A stretch of DNA of 64,000 nucleotides from Sphingobacterium sp. lm-10 (GTDB taxonomy: Bacteria > Bacteroidota > Bacteroidia > Sphingobacteriales > Sphingobacteriaceae): positions 434,001-498,000 of the forward strand of contig NZ_JAMJWC010000001.1 in NCBI RefSeq assembly GCF_023554555.1, given 5' to 3'. Under the pieces are notes generated by a model that was given only the letters and a program-made list of their open reading frames with translations, was not told where the DNA came from and made no database searches. Both the position numbers and the translations under genes were made by a program. This document shows positions 26,626-34,408 of this stretch, one piece after another; the first letter of the stretch is position 1, and each line of letters starts with the position of its first letter.

Positions 26626-27843
26626 CTAAATATTTTGTGGGAAATGATCTATGAAGGTGCTTGTTCGCCAGTTTTTCGCTTCCTGATCTGTGAGTAAGCA
26701 AGACTCCAGATCCTGGATGTTTTTTTCTTTATCCAAATCTTGGCCGATAAATACCAACTCTATTTTGCGGTCTGCCCATTCGGGATGCCATCGCGACATG
26801 ATTTCAGCTTTATTTGCTGCGTAATCTGGATATTGATGCAAGAGATCTTTAGGCACACTACTCCACCACGACCCAGCATTTTCTATTCGCACACTACCGC
26901 CTGCCTGGCTAAAACTTAATGCATCGTTGGGTCGTGAAGCAAGCCAGAATAGGCCTTTGGATCGGATGATATTGTGAGGGTATACGTCATTGAGATACGC
27001 ATGGAAACGCTGTGGATGAAATGCTCGCTGTGATCTGAAGACAAAGGAAGAGATTCCATATTCTTCTGTCTCTGGCGTGTGCTCACTTTCAAGCTCTTTA
27101 ATCCAACCAGCAGACGATGCGGCAGTATCAAAATCAAATAAATTGGTTCCAATAATTTCTTTTGGATCAACCTGTCCGAAATGTGATTGTATAATTTTTG
27201 CTGATGGATTCAATTTATGAATAGCAGCTTCCAAAATTAATAGGTTTTCATCAGCGATCAGATCTGTTTTGTTGAGGATAATGACATTCGCAAATTCGAT
27301 CTGATCTGTCAAAAGATTTACGATCGTTCTATTGTCGTAATCATCATCCGTTAAGGATCGATCTAACAACGTCTCCGCACTACCAAAATCTTTAAAAAAA
27401 TTAAAACAATCAACCACCGTCACCATCGTATCGATGACACTGAATGAGGATAGATCGATATCCTGGTTTGCATCTACATAGCTGAATGTCTGCGCTACTG
27501 GAATTGGTTCGGATATACCCGTGCTTTCTATGAGAAGGTAGTCAAATCTATCCTCCATAGCAAGGCGCTTTACTTCAATCATTAAGTCTTCTCGAAGCGT
27601 GCAACAAATGCATCCGTTACTCATTTCGACTAATTTTTCGTCTGTACGGGACAGCACGTTTTCGCGTTCAACAAGTTGAGCATCTATGTTTACTTCGCTC
27701 ATGTCATTGACGATAACAGCCACTTTTAGCCCTTCTTTGTTGTGCAAAATGTGATTGAGTAACGTCGTTTTTCCGGCTCCCAAAAATCCGCTTAGTACCG
27801 TTACCGGTAACTTTTTTGCTATTTTATTTGTCATATATCGCAT
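26626..27843 (-). CDS. COG0523 (CobW/ZNG1-like) GTP-dependent metallochaperone
   Basis: A 405-residue G3E-family GTPase. The P-loop is GFLGAGKTT (19-27), the metal-binding CXCC motif is Cys78, Cys80 and Cys81 ([10 protein letters not shown]), and the guanine-specificity motif is NKTD near 190. The C-terminal CobW_C domain contains a conserved block around [18 protein letters not shown]. Members of this group deliver or allocate metals, most often zinc, and are induced when zinc is scarce. No cobalamin genes are nearby, so the name CobW should not be taken literally. A start at the fourth codon is possible. A Bacteroidetes-type promoter and two palindromes lie just upstream (27884-27959), suggesting metal-dependent control. 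Confidence 0.9.
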   Translation of the reverse strand: MRYMTNKIAKKLPVTVLSGFLGAGKTTLLNHILHNKEGLKVAVIVNDMSEVNIDAQLVERENVLSRTDEKLVEMSNGCICCTLREDLMIEVKRLAMEDRFDYLLIESTGISEPIPVAQTFSYVDANQDIDLSSFSVIDTMVTVVDCFNFFKDFGSAETLLDRSLTDDDYDNRTIVNLLTDQIEFANVIILNKTDLIADENLLILEAAIHKLNPSAKIIQSHFGQVDPKEIIGTNLFDFDTAASSAGWIKELESEHTPETEEYGISSFVFRSQRAFHPQRFHAYLNDVYPHNIIRSKGLFWLASRPNDALSFSQAGGSVRIENAGSWWSSVPKDLLHQYPDYAANKAEIMSRWHPEWADRKIELVFIGQDLDKEKNIQDLESCLLTDQEAKNWRTSTFIDHFPQNI

Positions 27844-27883
27844 GTTGATTATTGATTACAAAGAATCATTTTCTTAAAAACGA

Positions 27884-27914
27884 CAAAAGCAGATACAAGA
27901 TCAATCTGCTTTTG
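27884..27914. promoter_or_regulatory. perfect 11-bp inverted repeat in the cobW leader
   Basis: Arms caaaagcagat (27884-27894) and atctgcttttg (27904-27914) are exact reverse complements with a 9-bp spacer. The element lies 41 bp upstream of the cobW start codon (minus strand), and the predicted transcription start falls at its outer edge. It could be an operator that blocks initiation or a hairpin at the 5' end of the mRNA. The palindrome is seen directly; the function is inferred. Confidence 0.6.
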
Positions 27915-27920
27915 CTAAGA

Positions 27921-27959
27921 CAAAAGTATCAACAAATTTTTAAAAAGCAACAATGTTGC
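27921..27959 (-). promoter_or_regulatory. Bacteroidetes-type promoter of cobW with a palindrome at the -33 box
   Basis: Read on the minus strand, TTG (27950-27948) is followed after 19 bp by TACTTTTG (27928-27921), matching the Bacteroidetes -33 TTG and -7 TAnnTTTG consensus at proper spacing. The -33 element lies inside a second palindrome, gcaac-aat-gttgc (27947-27959), a plausible repressor site, perhaps for a Zur- or Fur-type regulator. The palindrome is short, so the regulator identity is a guess. Confidence 0.55.
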
Positions 27960-28097
27960 ATTAAAATATTTACTTGGAAAAGAGTCTGCTTATTTTATTA
28001 TGCCAAATATCCCATCTTATTAAGGGAGGTATTTAGTTGTTGGATTAAAGTGGGTTTTGAAATTTTATACCAGATCGGGTTATAGCTTAAAAATTGA

Positions 28098-28661
28098 CTA
28101 TGTATTCAGCCGGCTTAACGTTTCTCTGCTCATGCCTAAATAGTTAGCAATCCGCTTTTTTGATAGTTTCTGGAAGAGATCTGGATTTTCTTTAATAAAA
28201 TTACTGTAACGCTCTTTTGCAGAATTTGACATAAGTGAGATAATTCGGCTTTGAAGTGCCAAATAGGCATTATTGCATTTCATTCTAAAGAAACGTTCCA
28301 TTTGAGGTTTTGCTTTACAAAGCTTATCTACATCGTCAAACGAAATACTTAATAAAACGCAATCTTCTAAGCATTGAACAGCAGCAGTCGACACTTCTCG
28401 TTTAAAATACGCCTGAAAATCGGTGATCCACCAATTTTTAGTCGCAAAATGTAGGATATGCTCTCTAGCATAATTATCAACAAAACTACTTTGTAATAAG
28501 CCTTCTAATACAAAATAGATTTTGTCAACTGTCTGATTTTCCTGAATCACAAATTGCCATTTACGGAATTTTATGGTGCGGAAATATTCAGCTATCACAT
28601 GATAATCGTCATCATTAAGCTCAATTATTTCTGCTATATGTTCTTTTAAAACATCATTCAT
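28098..28661 (-). CDS. Crp/Fnr-family transcriptional regulator
   Basis: A 187-residue regulator when started at the Met at 28661 (MNDVLKEHIAEIIEL); the frame stays open 20 codons further upstream, but that extension has no family character. Residues 20-115 form a cyclic-nucleotide-binding fold (FVIQENQTVDKIYFVLEGLL). The C-terminus has a short winged-helix recognition part (KKRIANYLGMSRETLSRL). No FNR-type cysteine cluster is present. Bacteroidetes members of this group commonly act as local activators with unknown ligands. It lies 254 bp upstream of cobW on the same strand, with no strong sign that they share a transcript, since cobW has its own promoter. Confidence 0.87.
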   Translation of the reverse strand: MNDVLKEHIAEIIELNDDDYHVIAEYFRTIKFRKWQFVIQENQTVDKIYFVLEGLLQSSFVDNYAREHILHFATKNWWITDFQAYFKREVSTAAVQCLEDCVLLSISFDDVDKLCKAKPQMERFFRMKCNNAYLALQSRIISLMSNSAKERYSNFIKENPDLFQKLSKKRIANYLGMSRETLSRLNT

Positions 28662-28976
28662 TGGTAATATATTTTGTCTTCCTCTAAAAATTTTATATCC
28701 TGAAAGGATTATAAATTTCAATTTTAATATACTACGATTCCTATGGTAGAGTTTTATACAAAACGTTTTCGACAGTATTATTTCTGATTAACAGACTCTT
28801 TAATAATTATAAAGATATTGCACACTGCACAGGATTGGATTTTACTATTTTTTCGGTATTCCAAATTCATTAATACACTTGATTTGTACAGCCTATTTTG
28901 TGTAAAATTAGCTGTAGAAAAAATACTTTTTGTATTACTTAGGTTGCCTATGTATTAGTATAGTTTTTTGAATATA
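28662..28976. other. AT-rich intergenic region, no gene seen
   Basis: These 315 bp separate the Crp/Fnr gene from the small ORF upstream of it, both on the minus strand. I see no open frame of note, no palindrome above chance and no promoter match. The base composition is visibly more AT-rich than the molybdenum island. Confidence 0.5.
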
Positions 28977-29156
28977 TTATTCTTTAGCATCATCTTTATC
29001 AGATGGATCTTGCTTTTTATCTACATTGCTGTCGCTCTGTTTTTGATTCAGTCTGTTGAGTTTTTTTTTAGATAAACTTATCGAAGTGCTGGCTAGGTAG
29101 TCTTCTGACTTTATATTATTTACGTTTAAAATAGGGGAGGTGTATTTCTTCTTCAT
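28977..29156 (-). CDS. small lysine/aspartate-rich hypothetical protein (59 residues)
   Basis: A complete open frame of 59 codons plus TAA, starting ATG-AAG-AAG-AAA. The protein begins MKKKYTSPILNV, continues with SEDYLASTSISLSKKK, and ends in a highly charged tail rich in Lys and Asp (QDPSDKDDAKE). The N-terminal layout (basic start, Tyr, Pro, then alternating Val/Ile, then an acidic residue and a Leu-Ala-Ser stretch) resembles small uncharacterised Bacteroidetes proteins I recall, which often begin MKKxYxxP. It has no signal peptide or membrane segment. The function is unknown. It is isolated in AT-rich DNA, and codon use is plausible but short. Reality of the gene rests on composition and this resemblance. 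Confidence 0.55.
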   Translation of the reverse strand: MKKKYTSPILNVNNIKSEDYLASTSISLSKKKLNRLNQKQSDSNVDKKQDPSDKDDAKE

Positions 29157-30108
29157 CGTATCGATAGTTGTTTTTATGTTCTATTTTTTAATGGCTTTTC
29201 CGGTTTATTTTTCCATGATTAAGTATAACAGCTAACATATTTGAAGTAGATAGGATCTCATTTAATTTATTTTCAATTTTACCGCTACAGTATTTTAATA
29301 TTGTTTCCTGTTTGGAGAATAACGATATACAGCATCTATCTTTTTCTTAACGAAAAAAGTATCAGTAATAGGATTGATCATTTTCATCAGAAAAAATGAT
29401 TAAAAGCTTCCGTGGTATTTTTATGGAGATAGTAAGAAGAGGTTCTACTATACCATGTTGCATGCCACTTCGATCAACCGTCTGTTTATATTTTGCTTTA
29501 TGTACTTTATACTATCTACAAATACTAGATTGAATTGCTGATGCATTGTTTATTAGCGTAATGTAGATGTATGAACAAGCTCATTTAAAAGTTATATTTA
29601 GCCATTCCCGGTTATTCTTATTAATATTATTGAAAGGTGAAATTTATGTATAAAAAGTAAGTTTAGACAAGGATATACGTCACAAAATACATGTGATAAA
29701 TGTCACTATATTATAGCCAAATGAAGCTATTGATCACGTTTTAGGCATTATCAGTTCAAAACTACGCGACATTTAAATAGTTTGTAGTAAATAAGTTACA
29801 TGCAGTGTCACTACTATGAGGAATAATGTGTCACCACGTTTTAGCAGAAAAGCGTAAAGCTATATTTGACGGACTTTTTAATTGACTTCTACCTATTTGC
29901 ATACCAGGTTTTAAAATTATAGCCAGCATAGGAACGGACAAATTATTTCCACTCAATTTTCCGCTATTTTAGACATTTTTACCCTTTTTTTCGATAAATG
30001 TTACAGGGAACGCGTTCAGATTACCGTAGCTTTATACTATCAATTATAAGCCTATATTTTATTGGAATTCATCGGTAAGAATAGGTAAACACACAAATAT
30101 TCTAAACC
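29157..30108. other. 952-bp AT-rich non-coding region upstream of the xylan locus
   Basis: The largest gene-free stretch of the window. No frame on either strand looks coding. It contains a paired GTCAC array and two CACGTTTTAG words exactly 100 bp apart (listed separately) and presumably the promoter of the transaldolase-like gene and the operon after it. I found no exact Bacteroidetes -7 box close to that gene. A small RNA could hide here, but I see no clear intrinsic terminator. Confidence 0.5.
29679..29844 (+). promoter_or_regulatory. paired GTCAC direct repeats and duplicated CACGTTTTAG word (candidate operator)
   Basis: GTCAC occurs at 29679 and 29702 and again at 29807 and 29830; both pairs have the same 23-bp spacing. 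CACGTTTTAG occurs at 29735-29744 and 29835-29844, 100 bp apart, and TGTCACTA at 29701 and 29806. AraC-type output domains, as in the hybrid regulator at 54.7 kb, bind direct repeats about two helical turns apart, so an operator upstream of the xylan locus is possible. The intervening bases are not conserved, so chance is not excluded. Confidence 0.35.
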
Positions 30109-30771
30109 ATGAAATTTTTTATTGACACAGCGAACTTAGATGATATCAAGGAAGCGCAAGACTTAGGCGTATTAGATGGTGTAACGACAAACCCATCATT
30201 AATGGCCAAAGAAGGCATCAGCGGGCAGCAAAATATTATTGCGCACTACAACGCTATATGTGCTATAGTAGATGGCGATGTGAGCGCAGAAGTCATTGGT
30301 ACGAATTATCAGGAAATTATCAACGAAGGTCTAGAATTAGCAAAATTAGATGACAAGATCGTCGTGAAAGTTCCCATGATTAAAGATGGCATCAAGGCAA
30401 TAAAGTATTTCTCAAAGGAAGGAATTAAGACAAACTGTACATTGGTGTTTTCTGCTGGTCAGGCGCTCTCGGCCGCAAAGGCTGGCGCTACCTATGTATC
30501 CCCATTTTTAGGCCGCTTAGATGATATTTCGACCGATGGTCTAGGTTTGATTGAGGAGATCAGATTGATATACGATAACTACGGTTATACCACCCAAATC
30601 CTCGCAGCATCTATACGGCATGCCATGCATATGGTGAATTGTGCTAAGATTGGAGCGGATGTCACCACGTCACCGCTCTCTGCTATTACGGCATTAATAA
30701 AACATCCCTTGACCGATTCTGGGCTGGCTCAATTCCTATCCGATCATACAAAAGCAGCTGGCAGGCCATAA
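30109..30771 (+). CDS. transaldolase / fructose-6-phosphate aldolase family enzyme
   Basis: A 220-residue class I aldolase of the short TalC/FSA group, with [30 protein letters not shown], the Schiff-base lysine region [14 protein letters not shown] near residue 87, and the C-terminal [17 protein letters not shown]. It acts in the cytoplasm on sugar phosphates, either as a true transaldolase in the pentose phosphate pathway or as a fructose-6-phosphate aldolase; the two cannot be separated safely by eye. Placement at the head of a xylan locus fits the transaldolase role, since pentoses enter that pathway. It is followed after 7 bp by the esterase gene, so they are probably co-transcribed. Confidence 0.92.
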   Translation: MKFFIDTANLDDIKEAQDLGVLDGVTTNPSLMAKEGISGQQNIIAHYNAICAIVDGDVSAEVIGTNYQEIINEGLELAKLDDKIVVKVPMIKDGIKAIKYFSKEGIKTNCTLVFSAGQALSAAKAGATYVSPFLGRLDDISTDGLGLIEEIRLIYDNYGYTTQILAASIRHAMHMVNCAKIGADVTTSPLSAITALIKHPLTDSGLAQFLSDHTKAAGRP

Positions 30772-30778
30772 AGAACTG

Positions 30779-32683
30779 ATGATGCGATTGTATACTAAGA
30801 GGAATTGGATAGTTCGGAATCCTATTTTTTATGGGATGTTAGTGGCATTAGTGCTTTGCGCTATGCAGACAGAAGCCGCCATCCGGCTGCCCTCCTTGGT
30901 GAGTGATCGTATGGTATTGCAGCGCGACACCGAACTTAAGATCTGGGGCTGGGCAGATGCAGGAGAAAAAGTAACCGTGCGTTTTCGTGAAAAGCACTAT
31001 TACACCGAAGCGGATGAAGCAGGAAAATGGATCGTGCAATTACCTGCTCAGTTAGCAGGAGGGCCATTCATTATGGAGATCAATGAACTAATTCTACGGG
31101 ATATATTGATTGGCGACGTATGGCTATGCTCCGGTCAGTCTAACATGGAGACACCCATAGCTCGTTTGGTAGAAAAATATCCTGAAATATCGGTCTCCAA
31201 CCAACATATGATTCGGTATTTTAAAGTGCCCACCCAAAATACGATGCGGCAGCCAGAGGAAAGTATTCCTCACGGTGGGGAGTGGTTTTCTGGTACTTCC
31301 TCAGACATTATGAACTGGACAGCTTTAGCTTATTTCTATGCAAAGCAATCTTATGAGCATAACGGAATTCCGGTCGGCATGTTGGTGTCCAGTTTGGGCG
31401 GTTCGCGTATCGAGAGCTGGATTGATCAGGTGCATTTACAGGAATTTCCCGATCGGAGAATCGATCAAAATGCAGGGGATAGTTTAGCTACTGTCGAAGA
31501 AAATCTTGGTTTAGCCGGATGGAACACGAGAGAATGGGACGACACGAACTGGAGCGAAACGCAGGTTCCGGGAATGTGGCAGACTAACCCAGATCTTGCT
31601 ACCCTTCGAGGTATCTTATATCTGCGGAAAACTTTTGACCTACCAGCATCGATGGCAGGTAGACATGCCCGCATCTATCTGGGTACTTTGGTGGATAGTG
31701 ATTCTGTATTTATCAACGGACATTTCGTAGGGGCAACAGCCTATATGTACCCGCCAAGAAAATATGATATTCCAACAGGAATACTTCGTGAAGGAAAGAA
31801 TGTGGTCACCGTTCGTTTGCGGTCTGATGCTGGAAATGGGGGCTTCGTAGAAGATAAAAAATACTACATACAGGGAGATGATCTGATTATAGATCTAACG
31901 GGAAGTTGGAAATACAAAGTGGGCTTGGATCTGGCAGCAGCGCAATCATCGCAGGATAGAATGTCTAATCAACAGTTAGCAGGATCAGGGCTTTTCAATG
32001 GCATGATCTACCCGATACGAAATTATCAAATCAAAGGAGCCATTTGGTATCAGGGAGAGAGCAATACCGGCCAACCTCAAGCGTATAAAACTCATTTAAA
32101 AAATTTGGTTACCAATTGGCGTGCACTATGGGAACAGCCAAACTTGCCTTTTCTTCTGGTGCAGCTACCTAACTTTTTGCCAGAGAAAAATGAACCATCC
32201 GAATCGGGATGGGCCGCTATTCGCGAGGCACAAGCACAGGCAGCTCAGGAATTAACGCATACTGCGCTGGCAGTGACCTACGATACGGGCGAATGGAACG
32301 ATATTCATCCATTGAACAAAAAAGATATCGCTATCCGGTTATTTCTTGGCGCTCGAAAGCTTGTTTATGGAGAGAAAATACAGAGTTCTGGCCCCATATA
32401 TCAGAAGATTGAGGTTGATGGAGATCGTATCGTACTGTATTTTACAGAGAAGGGTTTAAAAATTCGTGACGGTCAATGCTTGAAACATTTCGCCATCGCG
32501 GGGGAGGATAAAAAATTTGTATGGGCAGAAGCGGTGATTAAAGGCAATAAAATTATCGTTCATCATGAAGCGATTAAGCGACCAGTGGCCGTTCGTTATG
32601 CTTGGAGTGATAATCCACAGCAAGCAAACTTAATGAACATGGATGGCTTGTTGGCCGTTCCGTTTCGTACAGACAATTGGTAA
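30779..32683 (+). CDS. SGNH sialate-O-acetylesterase-like acetylesterase with inserted beta-sandwich domain
   Basis: A 634-residue exported esterase. A signal peptide covers about residues 1-34. The SGNH catalytic pieces are SGQSNME with the nucleophile Ser121, GGSRIESWID, WYQGESNTG, and the Asp508/His510 pair in NDIHPLNKKD. A segment of about 120 residues (roughly 245-370) with a GH2-like sandwich pattern (YLRKTFDLPA, then VFINGHFVGATAYMYPP) splits the catalytic domain. A catalytic domain interrupted by a carbohydrate-binding-like module is the layout of the CE20 xylan acetylesterases, so I infer removal of acetyl groups from xylan rather than from sialic acid. Two adjacent ATG codons begin the gene. 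Confidence 0.87.
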   Translation: MMRLYTKRNWIVRNPIFYGMLVALVLCAMQTEAAIRLPSLVSDRMVLQRDTELKIWGWADAGEKVTVRFREKHYYTEADEAGKWIVQLPAQLAGGPFIMEINELILRDILIGDVWLCSGQSNMETPIARLVEKYPEISVSNQHMIRYFKVPTQNTMRQPEESIPHGGEWFSGTSSDIMNWTALAYFYAKQSYEHNGIPVGMLVSSLGGSRIESWIDQVHLQEFPDRRIDQNAGDSLATVEENLGLAGWNTREWDDTNWSETQVPGMWQTNPDLATLRGILYLRKTFDLPASMAGRHARIYLGTLVDSDSVFINGHFVGATAYMYPPRKYDIPTGILREGKNVVTVRLRSDAGNGGFVEDKKYYIQGDDLIIDLTGSWKYKVGLDLAAAQSSQDRMSNQQLAGSGLFNGMIYPIRNYQIKGAIWYQGESNTGQPQAYKTHLKNLVTNWRALWEQPNLPFLLVQLPNFLPEKNEPSESGWAAIREAQAQAAQELTHTALAVTYDTGEWNDIHPLNKKDIAIRLFLGARKLVYGEKIQSSGPIYQKIEVDGDRIVLYFTEKGLKIRDGQCLKHFAIAGEDKKFVWAEAVIKGNKIIVHHEAIKRPVAVRYAWSDNPQQANLMNMDGLLAVPFRTDNW

Positions 32684-32786
32684 GATAGTTTTTATAGAAT
32701 CATGCACAACGATGTCAATTTGAAATGAATAATTTACGGGGAGTTTGGAAAACAACGACTAACTAATTTTATAATAACTTAATGGA

Positions 32787-34376
32787 ATGATCGATACGAT
32801 GAATATAATTACGAAAGGAATAGTGCTCATCGCAGCAGCTGTTTCTCTACAAAGTAATATCTGCCAAGGACAGGAATTATCGAGTAAAAAAGCAACAAAC
32901 CCCATTATATTTTCGGACGTACCCGATCTGTCGATGATACGTGTCGGCGATACCTATTATATGAGTAGCACCACCATGCACCTAAACCCTGGATTGCCCT
33001 TGATGAAATCCAGAGATTTGGTGAATTGGGAGCTATTTGCTTACAGGCATACTACTTTACAGGATATGGATGAGCTTAATCTGGATCAGGGCAAAAATGC
33101 CTATGGCAATGGATCTTGGGCTAGCAGTCTTCGTTACCACCGTGGCACCTATTACCTCAGCACCTTCGCACAAACGACGGGTAAAACCTACATCTACATG
33201 ACTAAGGATATAGAGCATGGTCCATGGGAAACTAAAGAGTTTGAACCCGCGCTACATGATCATACCTTGTTTTTCGAAGAAGACAAAATTTACATGATTT
33301 GGGGTGGTGGCCAACTTCATATCGTGGAGCTCGAAACTGATTTTTCAGGAATAAAACCGGAAACGCAACAGGTATTAATTGAAAACGCAACAGTACCAAG
33401 CACGCCAGATGGTGCCAAAGGCGGCTTGCCGGCCGAAGGCTCTCAGTTATTTAAAGTCAACGGAAAATATTACCTGTTTAATATTTCTTGGCCTCCCGGC
33501 GGTATGCGTACCGTTATCGTGCATAGAGCAGATCAATTGCATGGCCCTTACGAAGGACGAGTGGTATTGCAAGATCAGGGCGTCGCGCAGGGAGGATTAA
33601 TCGATATGCCTGATGGTCGATGGTATGCATATCTATTTCAAGATTATGGAGCGGTAGGGCGCATTCCATTTTTGGTGCCTGTACACTGGGAAGATGAGTG
33701 GCCTGTTCTCGGTGTGAATGGGAAAGTGCCTGCCGAGCTCGATCTACCAGCTAGCAAAGGATTGATACCCGGAATCGTCAATTCAGACGATTTCACGCGT
33801 AAACCCGATGAACCTGCGCTGCCTTTGGTCTGGCAGTGGAATCATAATCCTGATGATGGGCTTTGGTCGGTCTCTGAACGAGCTGGTTATTTAAGATTAA
33901 AGACTGGACGGATCGATGATACGTTTCTACAAGCAAGAAATACCCTAACCCAGCGGACGATTGGGCCTACCTGTGTCGGATCCACAGCTATAGAAGTGGC
34001 CAATATGAAAGATGGCGATTTTGCAGGACTTTCTCTACTACAGAAAAATTATGGACTGCTCGGTGTTCGGATGGTAGGTAGTAAACGATCTTTGGTGATG
34101 GTAAATGCCACCGGTGGTAACCCGGAAGAGGTCGCCGATATTCCGATAAACCAGGACAGAATTTACCTGAGAGCAAGCTGTGATTTTACCGATAAAAAGG
34201 ACATTGCCAATTTCTCTTATAGCCTAGATGGCGAAACGTGGAATCCTATCGGAACGCCATTGAAGATGATGTATACCATACCGCACTTTATGGGATATCG
34301 ATTTGGCTTATTCAACTATGCTACTAAAGAGGCAGGTGGATACGTGGATTTCGATTATTTCCACATTAGCAACTAA
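32787..34376 (+). CDS. GH43 beta-xylosidase/alpha-L-arabinofuranosidase with C-terminal sandwich domain
   Basis: A 529-residue exported glycosidase. After a signal peptide (about 1-30), the five-bladed GH43 domain begins with the general-base Asp in SDVPDLSMIRVGDTYYMSST. The general-acid Glu is in PAEGSQLFKVNGKYYLF. From about residue 335 a second domain typical of GH43 C-terminal sandwiches is visible (PLVWQWNHNPDDGLWSVSE). The likely role is removing arabinose or xylose from xylan oligosaccharides in the periplasm; subfamily assignment needs an alignment. It lies 103 bp after the esterase gene and 32 bp before GH29, on the same strand. Confidence 0.9.
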   Translation: MIDTMNIITKGIVLIAAAVSLQSNICQGQELSSKKATNPIIFSDVPDLSMIRVGDTYYMSSTTMHLNPGLPLMKSRDLVNWELFAYRHTTLQDMDELNLDQGKNAYGNGSWASSLRYHRGTYYLSTFAQTTGKTYIYMTKDIEHGPWETKEFEPALHDHTLFFEEDKIYMIWGGGQLHIVELETDFSGIKPETQQVLIENATVPSTPDGAKGGLPAEGSQLFKVNGKYYLFNISWPPGGMRTVIVHRADQLHGPYEGRVVLQDQGVAQGGLIDMPDGRWYAYLFQDYGAVGRIPFLVPVHWEDEWPVLGVNGKVPAELDLPASKGLIPGIVNSDDFTRKPDEPALPLVWQWNHNPDDGLWSVSERAGYLRLKTGRIDDTFLQARNTLTQRTIGPTCVGSTAIEVANMKDGDFAGLSLLQKNYGLLGVRMVGSKRSLVMVNATGGNPEEVADIPINQDRIYLRASCDFTDKKDIANFSYSLDGETWNPIGTPLKMMYTIPHFMGYRFGLFNYATKEAGGYVDFDYFHISN

Positions 34377-34408
34377 ACTAAAAGTGATTTAATAAACTAC
34401 CATATCAC

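Noticed and set aside
27852-28085. A 77-codon + strand frame opposite the cobW promoter
   Set aside because: It overlaps the promoter, palindromes and leader of cobW and is rich in Lys/Phe/Leu as expected from random AT-rich DNA.
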